DNA of 23,157 bases from an uncultured Clostridium sp. (GTDB lineage: Bacteria; Bacillota; Clostridia; TANB77; CAG-508): assembly GCA_900554175.1 (NCBI GenBank), contig USGK01000023.1, forward strand, positions 1-23,157. The letters run 5' to 3'. A program made the position numbers and the translations under genes. Positions 1 through 6,360 of this stretch are shown one piece after another. The first letter of the stretch is position 1. Each line of letters begins with the position of its first letter. The notes under the pieces were generated by a model. That model was not told the origin of the DNA and did not search any database. It was given only the letters and a program-made list of their open reading frames with translations.

Positions 1-60
1 TTGCATGTCTTATGTGCGCCGCCAGCGTTTATCCTGAGCCAGGATCAAACTCTCTTGTTA
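1..60 (-). rRNA. rrs: 16S ribosomal RNA, 5' end only
   Basis: Read on the minus strand, positions 53-34 match the universal bacterial 16S primer site (AGAGTTTGATCCTGGCTCAG), followed by the conserved ACGCTGGCGGCG block and ACATGCAA at the window edge. Taking that site as 16S positions 8-27 places the mature 5' end near position 60. Only about 60 bases are in the window; the rest of the rRNA operon continues to the left. It lies downstream of sigG and the ylmC-like gene and has its own tandem promoters. Confidence 0.97.
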
Positions 61-264
61 TTGTATTTATATTTTCGCAAATTATTTTGCTACATTATAA
101 ATCTTTTTAAGATTATTTATCTTGACTTTCGCTTTATAAGCTTTTTAAAAATAATTTATTTTTTGGTACTACATTTAGGTTAAAATGTAATAACCGTTTT
201 GGTTTTATCTCTAAAGGATTTAATTGTTTACTTTTCAATGTACTTTTCTGTTCCTCGCAGAACA
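61..264 (-). other. rRNA operon leader transcript
   Basis: About 200 nt separate the predicted start of the proximal rRNA promoter (near 264) from the 16S 5' end. The first transcribed bases can form a 5-bp hairpin (249-253 with 260-264). Around 225-243 the minus strand reads ACATTGAAAAGTAAACAA, which resembles the TTGAAAACTGAACA-like segment seen in rRNA leaders of other Firmicutes. A second small hairpin is possible at 173-190. The half of the 16S processing stem that should lie here cannot be confirmed because its partner is outside the window. No ORF is supported in this stretch. Confidence 0.6.
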
Positions 265-270
265 ATTTGT

Positions 271-299
271 ATTATACTACGCATTTTATATTTTGTCAA
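271..299 (-). promoter_or_regulatory. Proximal rRNA promoter (P2), perfect SigA consensus
   Basis: On the minus strand a perfect -35 TTGACA (299-294) and a perfect -10 TATAAT (276-271) are separated by exactly 17 nt. Transcription should begin near 264. Both hexamers match the vegetative sigma consensus, as expected for an rRNA operon. Confidence 0.92.
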
Positions 300-348
300 T
301 AGCTTTTTTTAATTTTTTTAAAAACTTTTTTATAAGATTTTTAGGCAT

Positions 349-410
349 AAAAAAATTAGTAATATTCCATATGTGTTTTTCTTTTTTTGTTTAATTTTTA
401 ATTACTAATT
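349..410 (-). terminator. Weak terminator-like inverted repeat between the rRNA promoters
   Basis: The arms AATTAGTAAT (410-401) and ATTACTAATT (363-354) are perfectly complementary over 10 bp. The second arm runs into a stretch of seven T residues in the minus-strand transcript. The stem is very AT-rich and the loop is 37 nt, so it is a poor intrinsic terminator. It sits downstream of P1 and upstream of P2. It could attenuate P1 or sigG-ylmC read-through, or be a chance repeat in AT-rich DNA. Confidence 0.3.
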
Positions 411-455
411 CATAAGTTATTTTTTATTTTTTGTCTGTTTGCTTAGTACTTTTAT

Positions 456-484
456 ATATTAACATTTATGTCGAAGTTTGTCAA
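456..484 (-). promoter_or_regulatory. Distal rRNA promoter (P1)
   Basis: The -35 TTGACA (484-479) and the -10 TAATAT (461-456) are separated by 17 nt, with a TG dinucleotide directly before the -10 box. It lies about 185 bp upstream of P2 in the same orientation and has no other gene to serve, so it is read as the first of two tandem rRNA promoters. Confidence 0.8.
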
Positions 485-516
485 TACTTTTTTATAATTT
501 TTTTAAAATTTTTTAA

Positions 517-754
517 TTATATTTCAACTAGAATCAAATCATCTCCTATACATTTAATTTTATTCCATTCTATTATAATATCATTTTCACTACTCAAAAA
601 ATTTATTATTTTATTTTTTCCTCCTGGTACAATTATAGAAGTTATTTTTCCTGTTTCTAAATCAGCACATACATCTTGAACAAATCCGTAATCTCTTTCC
701 ATTTTTTATATTAATAACTTCTTTTCTTTTAAAATCCATCCCTTTATCTTGCAT
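517..754 (-). pseudogene. YlmC/YmxH-family PRC-barrel protein, frameshifted
   Basis: A perfect ribosome binding site (AAAGGAGG, 770-763) lies 8 nt before an ATG at 754. That frame encodes a KEVINIKNGKR-like start typical of the short YlmC/YmxH family and then hits TGA after about 30 codons. The rest of the family (YGFVQDVCADLETGKI, IIVPGGKNK, IGDDLILVE) continues in the +1 frame to the stop at 517. Removing one T near 693-695 joins the two parts into a protein of about 78 aa, the usual family length. An internal ATG at 702 opens the second part but has no ribosome binding site. The gene directly follows sigG, where this family is often found in Clostridia. It could be a genuine pseudogene, a sequencing error or, less likely, a recoded gene. 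Confidence 0.8.
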
Positions 755-762
755 ATATGTAT

Positions 763-791
763 CCTCCTTTTGAAATATTATATTCAAAAGG
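763..791 (-). promoter_or_regulatory. Hairpin covering part of the ylmC-like ribosome binding site
   Basis: The minus-strand arms CCTTTTGAA (791-783) and TTCAAAAGG (774-766) form a perfect 9-bp stem with an 8-nt loop in the short gap after sigG. The 3' arm includes the first part of the AAAGGAGG ribosome binding site of the downstream gene, so the stem could limit its translation. It has no T-tract after it, which argues against a terminator. Confidence 0.45.
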
Positions 792-801
792 AAAAAAAAG
801 T

Positions 802-1575
802 TTACCTATATAGTCGTTTAATATGATTTAACGCATTTTTTTCTAATCTTGAAACCTGTGCTTGTGATATTCCGATTTCTTCTGCCACTTCCATTTGAGT
901 TTTACAGTCAAAAAATCTTCTTGTAATTATATCCTTTTCTTTTTGATTTAATTTTTTCAAAGCTTGAAATATCGTCATTTTTTCAGTCCAAAATTCATCT
1001 GTATTTTTTTGGTCCTTAATTTGATCCATTACATATATATTATCGCCAGAATCACTATATACCGGTTCTTGTAAAGATACTGGATCGAGTATTGCATCTA
1101 GACTCATTGATATGTTCTCTTTTGTTGTATCCAATTCCTTAGCTATTTCTTCGATTGTTGGTTCTCGACCTTTCTCTTTTATAAATTTATCCTTATATTG
1201 TATTACTTTATATGCTAAATCTTTTACTGATCTGCTAACCCTAATACTATTATTGTCTCTTAAAAATCTTCTTACCTCTCCAATAATCATTGGCACAGCA
1301 TATGTTGAAAATTGAACTCCCTGTGATAAATCAAAATTATCTATAGACTTTATTAATCCAATACAACCTATTTGAAACAAATCATCTGCTGACTCTCCCC
1401 TACCCATAAATTTCTGTATAACACTTAATACTAATCTCAAATTTCCTTTTATAAATATATTTCTTGATTCTTCATCTCCATTTTTTATTTTTAATAATAG
1501 CTCATTTTTTTCTTCATTCGATAATATAGGAAGTTTTGAAGTATTTACACCACTTATTTCAACCTTACTTATCAA
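802..1575 (-). CDS. sigG: RNA polymerase sporulation sigma factor SigG
   Basis: A 257-aa sigma-70 family protein that directs RNA polymerase to late forespore genes. The N-terminal KVEISGVNTSKLP (residues 4-16) is the SigG signature. Region 2 is at about 41-110 (GNLRLVLSVIQ, DDLFQIGCIGL, FSTYAVPMIIGEVRR). The C-terminal helix-turn-helix of region 4 includes TQMEVAEEIGISQAQVSRLE at about 228-247. Length and motifs fit full-length family members. The start is TTG, chosen because AGGGGG lies just upstream and the next residues match the family start. The gene stands just past the terminator of the alpha operon and upstream of the ylmC-like gene. The neighbours spoIIGA and sigE known from Bacillus are absent. 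Its presence shows the lineage carries endospore regulation. Confidence 0.95.
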   Translation of the reverse strand: MISKVEISGVNTSKLPILSNEEKNELLLKIKNGDEESRNIFIKGNLRLVLSVIQKFMGRGESADDLFQIGCIGLIKSIDNFDLSQGVQFSTYAVPMIIGEVRRFLRDNNSIRVSRSVKDLAYKVIQYKDKFIKEKGREPTIEEIAKELDTTKENISMSLDAILDPVSLQEPVYSDSGDNIYVMDQIKDQKNTDEFWTEKMTIFQALKKLNQKEKDIITRRFFDCKTQMEVAEEIGISQAQVSRLEKNALNHIKRLYR

Positions 1576-1605
1576 AATAATCCCCCTTTTTAATAATTTT
1601 ACTTA

Positions 1606-1635
1606 TATTATTTACAAATGGGATTTTTTTATACA
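1606..1635 (-). promoter_or_regulatory. Candidate SigG/SigF-type promoter of sigG
   Basis: Between the rplQ terminator and sigG the minus strand has TGTATA (1635-1630), 17 nt, then AATAATA (1612-1606). This resembles the forespore consensus (about TGAATA and CATACTA), and sigG autoregulation is known in Bacillus. One mismatch in each box and the AT-rich background make this tentative. Confidence 0.35.
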
Positions 1636-1640
1636 AAACA

Positions 1641-1682
1641 AAAAAATCTTAAAAATAACCTTTTGTATGATTATTTTTAAGA
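1641..1682 (-). terminator. Intrinsic terminator after rplQ
   Basis: The arms TCTTAAAAATAA (1682-1671 on the minus strand) and TTATTTTTAAGA (1658-1647) pair over 12 bp with a 12-nt loop, followed by a T-tract (1646-1641). It starts 10 bp after the rplQ stop and ends the alpha operon. A CTTTTTT run on the other side means it could also work on the plus strand. Confidence 0.8.
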
Positions 1683-1691
1683 CTTTTTTAG

Positions 1692-2213
1692 TTATATAAG
1701 CATAAGTATTGCTGTTTCAGCTCCGTCTCCTCTACGTTTTCCTGTTTTAACTATTCTTGTATATCCACCAACTCTATCTGTATATTTTGGTGCAATTTCA
1801 TTGAATAATTTTGATGGTAAATCAATATTTTTTCCATCAGAAGTTTTTACCTTATTTACCTTTGTCATTATTTTTCTTCTTGCATTTAATCTAGAAGGTA
1901 AATCTTTTTGTCTTTTTTCTGTAGTTTCTTCTTTAACTACTTTTAAATATTCTTTTCCATTTTTACTTTTTGCTATTTCTGTTAATTTATTTCCTTTTGA
2001 ATCAAGTTTTGCTTTTATTACTTTTACATCTACCATTTCATAGTTATCTTTTTCTTTGACAGCTAAAGCTATGATACTATCAGCAATAGATTGTACTTCT
2101 TTTAATCTTGCCTCAGTACTTGAAATCTTTCCGTGTAAAAATAAATCTGTTGTTTGAGTTTTTAACATTGATTTTCTCGCACTTGTTACTTTTCCTAATT
2201 TTCTATTTGCCAA
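1692..2213 (-). CDS. rplQ: Ribosomal protein bL17 with an internal insertion
   Basis: Large-subunit protein L17, which lies near the exit of the peptide tunnel. The N-terminal part (RKLGKVTSARKSML, residues 4-17, to about 53) and the C-terminal part (LFNEIAPKYTDRVGGYTR, RRGDGAETAI) match the family. At 173 aa it is about 50 residues longer than the usual 112-130, because of a lysine-rich insertion at about residues 54-104 before the conserved LNARRKIMTKV. The reading frame is unbroken through the insertion. The start is TTG, 10 nt after AGGAGG. It is the last gene of the alpha operon, directly followed by a terminator. Confidence 0.96.
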   Translation of the reverse strand: MANRKLGKVTSARKSMLKTQTTDLFLHGKISSTEARLKEVQSIADSIIALAVKEKDNYEMVDVKVIKAKLDSKGNKLTEIAKSKNGKEYLKVVKEETTEKRQKDLPSRLNARRKIMTKVNKVKTSDGKNIDLPSKLFNEIAPKYTDRVGGYTRIVKTGKRRGDGAETAILMLI

Positions 2214-2264
2214 CTTAGTTCAACCTCCTTTTTTTGAATATTCATTTTATATGTAATATTAAAA

Positions 2265-3212
2265 TTATTCCTCTTCCTTAGTAAAATCTAATCCTAGAGC
2301 ATGTAATTTGGCCGTTACTTCATCTAATGATTTTTTGCCTAAGTTTCTAACTTTCATCATATCTGCTTCTGTTTTATTTGTTAAGTCTTCTACTGTAGCA
2401 ATTCCTGCTCTCTTCAAGCAATTGAATGATCTTACTGATAATTCCAATTCTTCAATTGATTTTTCTAAAATTCTTTCTTTTTTGTTTTCTTCTTTTTCTA
2501 TCATTATTTTTGTATTTTTTGTAGCCTCTGATAAATCAATAAAAAGTTCTAAATGTCCTGTCATTATTTTTGCTGCTAAACTTAAAGCTTCATATGGTTT
2601 TAGACTACCATCTGTCCATACTTCAATTACAAGTCTGTCTAAATCAACTATTTGACCTACACGAGTATTTTCAATTTGATAATTTACTTTTTTTACAGGT
2701 GTATATATAGAGTCTATTGGAAGTACAGATATATCTTGATCAGGCTTTTTATTTTTATCCGAAGGAGTATACCCTCTACCTCTATCAGCAGTAAGTTCCA
2801 TTACTAAATGTCCTCCTTCTGATACAGTAGCAATATGTAAATCAGGATTTAATATTTCAACAGAATCATCTGTTTCGATATCACCCGCTTTAACTTCACC
2901 TTCACCTTTAAAGTCTATACGTAATTTTTTTTCTTCATTTTCATCAAATTTTAATCTGATGTTTTTTAAATTTACTATTATTTCTGGCACATCTTCTACT
3001 ACATTTGGTATACTTGAAAACTCATGTAATACTCCATCTATTTTAACACTAGTAATTGCACATCCAGGTAATGATGAAAGTAAAATACGTCTTAAAGAAT
3101 TGCCTATTGTTACTCCATAACCTCTTTCTAAAGGTTCACATACAAATTTTGAATAATTGTTTTTATCATCAATCTTTATACATTCAATATTTGGCCTTTC
3201 GAATTCTATCAT
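2265..3212 (-). CDS. rpoA: DNA-directed RNA polymerase subunit alpha
   Basis: The 315-aa alpha subunit, whose dimer starts RNA polymerase assembly and whose C-terminal domain contacts UP elements and activators. The N-terminal domain contains YGVTIGNSLRRILLSSLPG at about 33-51 and the family block NYQIENTRVGQ. A flexible linker rich in E and K (about 235-250) leads to the C-terminal helix-hairpin-helix domain (SFNCLKRAGIATVEDL, VRNLGKKSLDEV). Length is normal. It sits between rpsD and rplQ as in nearly all Firmicutes, with a GGAGGTAA ribosome binding site before the ATG. In contrast, rpoB and rpoC are not in the window. Confidence 0.98.
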   Translation of the reverse strand: MIEFERPNIECIKIDDKNNYSKFVCEPLERGYGVTIGNSLRRILLSSLPGCAITSVKIDGVLHEFSSIPNVVEDVPEIIVNLKNIRLKFDENEEKKLRIDFKGEGEVKAGDIETDDSVEILNPDLHIATVSEGGHLVMELTADRGRGYTPSDKNKKPDQDISVLPIDSIYTPVKKVNYQIENTRVGQIVDLDRLVIEVWTDGSLKPYEALSLAAKIMTGHLELFIDLSEATKNTKIMIEKEENKKERILEKSIEELELSVRSFNCLKRAGIATVEDLTNKTEADMMKVRNLGKKSLDEVTAKLHALGLDFTKEEE

Positions 3213-3227
3213 TATTTACCTCCTAAA

Positions 3228-3854
3228 TTATTTAGAGTATAGCTCTACTATTAAATGCTCTTCTACTGGAATATCTATATCTTCTTTAGTTGCAAGACGA
3301 ATAACTTTTCCACTTAATTTTTCGTTATCTTTTTCTAACCATGTTGGTACAGGTCTTACACTGTTTGCTTCAACATTTGCTTTTATTGTACTATTATCTT
3401 TTTTATTTTCTCTAACAGCTACAACATCTCCCACTTTAACTAAATATGAAGCTATGTCGACTTTTTTACCATTAACTTCAAATTGTCCATGGTTTACAAA
3501 TTGTCTTGCTTCTGCTCTTGATGTTCCAAATCCTAATCTGTATACGACATTATCTAATCTACTTTCTAATATTTGTAATAGATTATCACCTGTTACACCT
3601 TTTTGATTTGAAGCCATTTGAAAATATTTTCTGAATTGTTTTTCTCCAACTCCATAATATGATTTTGTTTTTTGTTTTTCTCTTAATTGTGTTCCATATT
3701 CAGATAACTTTGAATTTTTTTGTCCATGATCTCCAGGAGCATAATTTCTTCTTGAGACACTACATTTATCTGAATAACATCTTTCACCTTTTAAGAATAG
3801 TTTGCATCCTTCTCTACGGCAAACACGACATTGTGCGTCTTTATATCTTGACAT
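3228..3854 (-). CDS. rpsD: Ribosomal protein uS4, zinc-binding form
   Basis: The 208-aa small-subunit assembly protein S4, one of the first to bind 16S rRNA. Cys9, Cys12, Cys26 and Cys31 occupy the same positions as the zinc site of the Thermus protein, so this is the cysteine-containing form. The S4 RNA-binding domain follows (SRLDNVVYRLGFGTSRAEAR, about 93-112, then QFVNHGQFEVNG). In this order rpsD lies within the alpha operon between rpsK and rpoA; in Bacillus subtilis it is elsewhere. S4 is a known autogenous repressor in several bacteria, but I see no clear S4 target directly before this gene. Confidence 0.97.
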   Translation of the reverse strand: MSRYKDAQCRVCRREGCKLFLKGERCYSDKCSVSRRNYAPGDHGQKNSKLSEYGTQLREKQKTKSYYGVGEKQFRKYFQMASNQKGVTGDNLLQILESRLDNVVYRLGFGTSRAEARQFVNHGQFEVNGKKVDIASYLVKVGDVVAVRENKKDNSTIKANVEANSVRPVPTWLEKDNEKLSGKVIRLATKEDIDIPVEEHLIVELYSK

Positions 3855-3881
3855 TTATTTTCACCTCTTTAATTTTTATTA

Positions 3882-4277
3882 TTATACTCTACGTCTTTTT
3901 GGTGGTCTACAACCATTGTGTGGTATTGGTGTTACATCCTTTATGGCACTAATTTCTAAACCAGCTGTTTGAAGTGATCTTATAGCTGCTTCTCTTCCTG
4001 AACCAGGACCTTTAACATATACCTCAACAGTTTTTAACCCATGTTCCATTGCTTTTTTTGCTGCTGTTTCTGCAACTTCACCAGCTGCAAATGGTGTGCT
4101 TTTTCTTGACCCTTTAAAACCAAGTCCACCAGCACTTCCCCAAGCAATTACATTTCCCATAGTATCTGTTATTGAAACTATAGTATTATTAAAACTTGAA
4201 TGAATATGAGCAGCTCCTCTTTCAATGTTTTTTCTATTTCTTTTAGTAACTGTTTTTCTTGTTACGTTTTTAGCCAT
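3882..4277 (-). CDS. rpsK: Ribosomal protein uS11
   Basis: The 131-aa platform protein S11 of the small subunit. AAHIHSSFNNTIVSITD (about 22-38), the GLGFKGSRKSTPFAA block and the C-terminal PHNGCRPPKRRRV are diagnostic. Length is standard. The ribosome binding site is GGAGG with a rather long spacer (TAAGTTGAGC) before the ATG. The gene follows rpsM by 65 bp and precedes rpsD by 27 bp, the usual alpha operon arrangement. Confidence 0.98.
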   Translation of the reverse strand: MAKNVTRKTVTKRNRKNIERGAAHIHSSFNNTIVSITDTMGNVIAWGSAGGLGFKGSRKSTPFAAGEVAETAAKKAMEHGLKTVEVYVKGPGSGREAAIRSLQTAGLEISAIKDVTPIPHNGCRPPKRRRV

Positions 4278-4342
4278 TGCTCAACTTACCTCCTCTTTAC
4301 AATCCAATTAAATTGGATAAGAATTCGTTAATTTTTTATACA

Positions 4343-4717
4343 TTAATTAGCTTTTTTACTTCTGCTTACTACCTTACGTGGACCTTTTCTTGTACGAGCA
4401 TTAGTTTTTGTTCTTTGTCCTCTTACTGGTAGGTTTCTTCTATGTCTTAATCCTCTGTAGCATCCTATTTCTGTAAGTCTTTTTATATTTAAAGCAATTT
4501 CTCTTCTTAAGTCTCCTTCGACTTTGTATTCTTCGTCAATTACTTTTCTAATACTATTTACTTCATCATCTGTTAGGTCTTTAACTCTAACATCTGGGCT
4601 TATCCCTGCTTTAGCAAGAATTTTTTGCGAACTAGATAATCCTATACCATATATATAAGTTAATCCAATTTCAACCCTTTTTTCCTTAGGTAAATCTACA
4701 CCTGATATACGAGCCAT
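4343..4717 (-). CDS. rpsM: Ribosomal protein uS13
   Basis: The 124-aa head protein S13, which contacts the P-site tRNA and 5S/23S bridges. It starts MARISGVDLPKEKRVEIG and contains the helix-two-turn-helix region, CYRGLRHRRNLPVRGQRTK and a basic tail. The open frame extends 19 codons upstream to 4774. I chose the ATG at 4717 because GGAGGTG lies 9 nt before it and the family begins at this methionine. A 213-bp gap before the gene holds a structured element (4851-4907). Confidence 0.98.
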   Translation of the reverse strand: MARISGVDLPKEKRVEIGLTYIYGIGLSSSQKILAKAGISPDVRVKDLTDDEVNSIRKVIDEEYKVEGDLRREIALNIKRLTEIGCYRGLRHRRNLPVRGQRTKTNARTRKGPRKVVSRSKKAN

Positions 4718-4850
4718 TTTTTGCACCTCCAAATAAATTAATATGTTTGGACTTTTTGTCCTTATTTTAGTCAAATATTAAAGGTGAAATGCATTCTAAT
4801 TTATATATTTTAAATTATGAATCTTTAATTTTGACGCAAATATATATAAA

Positions 4851-4907
4851 CACAAATTGATAAAATATATCCTATTAAAGGATATAACAGCCGCTACCTA
4901 ATTTGTG
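4851..4907 (-). promoter_or_regulatory. Structured RNA element between rpmJ and rpsM
   Basis: In the 213-bp rpmJ-rpsM gap the minus strand has an outer stem CACAAATT (4907-4900) with AATTTGTG (4858-4851). Inside it is a perfect 8-bp hairpin, TATATCCT (4886-4879) with AGGATATA (4873-4866), with a 5-nt loop. A GC-richer unpaired segment (TAGGTAGCGGCTGT, about 4888-4901) lies on the 5' side. The inner hairpin is followed by only four T residues, so it is at best a weak terminator. In Escherichia coli the leader before rpsM is the S4 target; whether this element plays a similar role is inference. Confidence 0.45.
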
Positions 4908-4930
4908 CTATAAGCTTAATAAATATTAAA

Positions 4931-5044
4931 TTACCCTTGTCTTTGTTTATGTTTAGGGTTTTCGCATATAACTCTAATTACACCTTTTCTTTTGATAACT
5001 TTGCACTTATCGCACATTTTCTTTACTGATGGTCTAACCTTCAT
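4931..5044 (-). CDS. rpmJ: Ribosomal protein bL36, zinc-binding form
   Basis: A 37-aa protein that begins MKVRPSVKKMCDKCK. Cys11, Cys14, Cys27 and His32 form the usual zinc site of the C+ form of L36, which stabilises a 23S rRNA junction near the peptidyl transferase. The ATG at 5044 is 9 nt after a GGAGGTG ribosome binding site. It lies between infA and rpsM, the standard place, and ends in TAA at 4931. The size is normal for the family. Confidence 0.97.
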   Translation of the reverse strand: MKVRPSVKKMCDKCKVIKRKGVIRVICENPKHKQRQG

Positions 5045-5080
5045 TTTTTGCACCTCCAAATAGATTTTAATTTCTTCATT

Positions 5081-5299
5081 TTATTTTGCTCTCCAAGTTA
5101 TTCTTCCACGATTTAAATCATAAGGTGAAAGTTCAACTTTAACTTTATCTCCTGGTAGAATTTTTATGTAGTTCATTCTTAACTTTCCTGAAATATGTGC
5201 TAATATTTGATGCCCATTTTCAAGTTCAACTTTAAAATTTGTATTTGGTAATGTTTCAACAACAACACCTTCTACTTCTATTACATCTTCTTTAGACAA
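5081..5299 (-). CDS. infA: Translation initiation factor IF-1
   Basis: A 72-aa protein made of a single S1/OB-fold domain that binds the A site of the 30S subunit during initiation. EDVIEVEGVVVETLPNTNF (4-22), ENGHQILAHISGKLRMNYI and the C-terminal SPYDLNRGRITWR are the family signature. The start is TTG, 7 nt after AAGGAGG. It is the first gene of the alpha operon, about 70 nt from the promoter at 5378-5406. The KOW-domain gene often found between map and infA in Clostridia is absent. Confidence 0.97.
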   Translation of the reverse strand: MSKEDVIEVEGVVVETLPNTNFKVELENGHQILAHISGKLRMNYIKILPGDKVKVELSPYDLNRGRITWRAK

Positions 5300-5377
5300 G
5301 TTATCGCCTCCTTGTAAGAGCTTTTACTTATTGTAAATCTCTAAAAATTAAATCTAAATTTCCACAATAGCCTTAAC

Positions 5378-5406
5378 ATTATATACCAAATTTGTTAAAT
5401 TGTCAA
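5378..5406 (-). promoter_or_regulatory. Alpha operon promoter, overlapping the end of map
   Basis: A perfect -35 TTGACA (5406-5401) and a perfect -10 TATAAT (5383-5378) are 17 nt apart. The -35 box is translated as Leu-Thr, the codons just before the last residue of map, and the map stop codon lies in the spacer. Transcription should start near 5371, giving a leader of about 70 nt before infA. Confidence 0.88.
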
Positions 5407-6162
5407 TATTTTTGGTTCATTTTCTGTAATTAAAATTGTATTTTCATAATGTGCTGCTAAACTTCCATCTTCTGTTATAATTGTCCACCCGTCATCTAAT
5501 TCTAGAATATTTGGTTTTCCTTGTATAACCATTGGTTCTATCGCTAATGTCATACCTGGCTCTAACCTTATGCCTTTTCCTGCCTTCCCATAATTTGGTA
5601 TTCCTGGATCTTCATGCATTTCTCTTCCTATTCCGTGTCCTTGAAATTCTCTTACAACCGAGTACCCTTGTGATCTAACATATTCTCCAATTGCATGAGA
5701 TATATCACCTATTCTAAATCCTTTTTTTGCATATTTTATTCCTTCAAAAAAGGCTTGCTTTGTTACATTTACTAATCTTTCTGCTTCTTTTGATGTTTGT
5801 CCAACTATGAATGTACGTGCAGCATCACCATTAAACTCATTTTTTAAAGCTACTGTATCTACACTTACAATATCTCCTTCTTTTATTATTTTATTTTTAG
5901 AGGGTATCCCATGTATTACCTCATCATTTACTGATATACATGTAGCATTTCTATATATAGGAATTCCAGCAATTCCACAGTCATAACCAATTTGTGCTGG
6001 AATAGCACCTAAATCTCTCATTATTTTTTCAGCTCTTTTATCTAATTCGTACGTTGATATTCCTGGTTTTATCTCTTTTTCTAATTTTTCATAAAATACA
6101 GCAACTATCTTACATACATCTTTCATTAATTCAATTTCTTTCTTTGATTTTATAGTTACCAT
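5395..6162 (-). CDS. map: Methionine aminopeptidase, type I
   Basis: A 255-aa metalloenzyme that removes the initiator methionine from new proteins. The metal ligands expected from the Escherichia coli enzyme are present: Asp102, Asp113 (NGDAARTF), His176 (GHGIGREMHEDP), Glu209 (AIEPM) and Glu240, with the substrate-binding His84 (VIHGIPS). It lacks the N-terminal zinc-finger or SEC-C extensions of some paralogues. The ATG follows AAGGAA. The 194-bp gap before the gene contains a large imperfect palindrome, so map may be partly uncoupled from adk. The promoter of the next operon is embedded in its last codons. Confidence 0.97.
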   Translation of the reverse strand: MVTIKSKKEIELMKDVCKIVAVFYEKLEKEIKPGISTYELDKRAEKIMRDLGAIPAQIGYDCGIAGIPIYRNATCISVNDEVIHGIPSKNKIIKEGDIVSVDTVALKNEFNGDAARTFIVGQTSKEAERLVNVTKQAFFEGIKYAKKGFRIGDISHAIGEYVRSQGYSVVREFQGHGIGREMHEDPGIPNYGKAGKGIRLEPGMTLAIEPMVIQGKPNILELDDGWTIITEDGSLAAHYENTILITENEPKILTI

Positions 6163-6290
6163 TTCTTTCCTTCTTTCTTTATTCTATATTCTCATTCTTT
6201 TAATAAAATTTATTAGTTAGTCACCTATAATGATTATTAATTAACTTGCACAATTTGGAAATTTATTGATTATTTTAGTTAATAATAATT

Positions 6291-6360
6291 TTAAGAATAA
6301 GTTATAAAACTGTAATTATGTTAGCTCTACAATTACCGTTCTATAACTTATTTATCTTAA
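6291..6360 (-). repeat. 70-bp imperfect palindrome after adk
   Basis: Starting at the adk stop codon, the outer arms TTAAGATAAATAAGTTATA (6360-6342) and TATAACTTATTCTTAA (6306-6291) pair with one three-base bulge. Inner arms GGTAATTGT and ACATAATTAC extend the stem. The central loop is around TAGAGCTA. No clear T-tract follows, so it may be an RNA-stabilising or processing stem, a weak terminator, or the footprint of a small palindromic repeat. It appears once in this window. Confidence 0.6.

Noticed and set aside
431..679. 82-codon plus-strand frame before the rRNA operon
   Set aside because: It overlaps the rRNA promoter P1 and the antisense of the ylmC-like gene, is very hydrophobic because of T-rich DNA, and has no ribosome binding site.
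3157..3606. 149-codon plus-strand frame across rpoA and rpsD
   Set aside because: It runs antisense over two conserved genes and the gap between them. Its composition reflects the reverse of their codons.
4718..4774. N-terminal extension of rpsM to 4774
   Set aside because: The added residues are not part of S13, and the GGAGGTG site fits the ATG at 4717.
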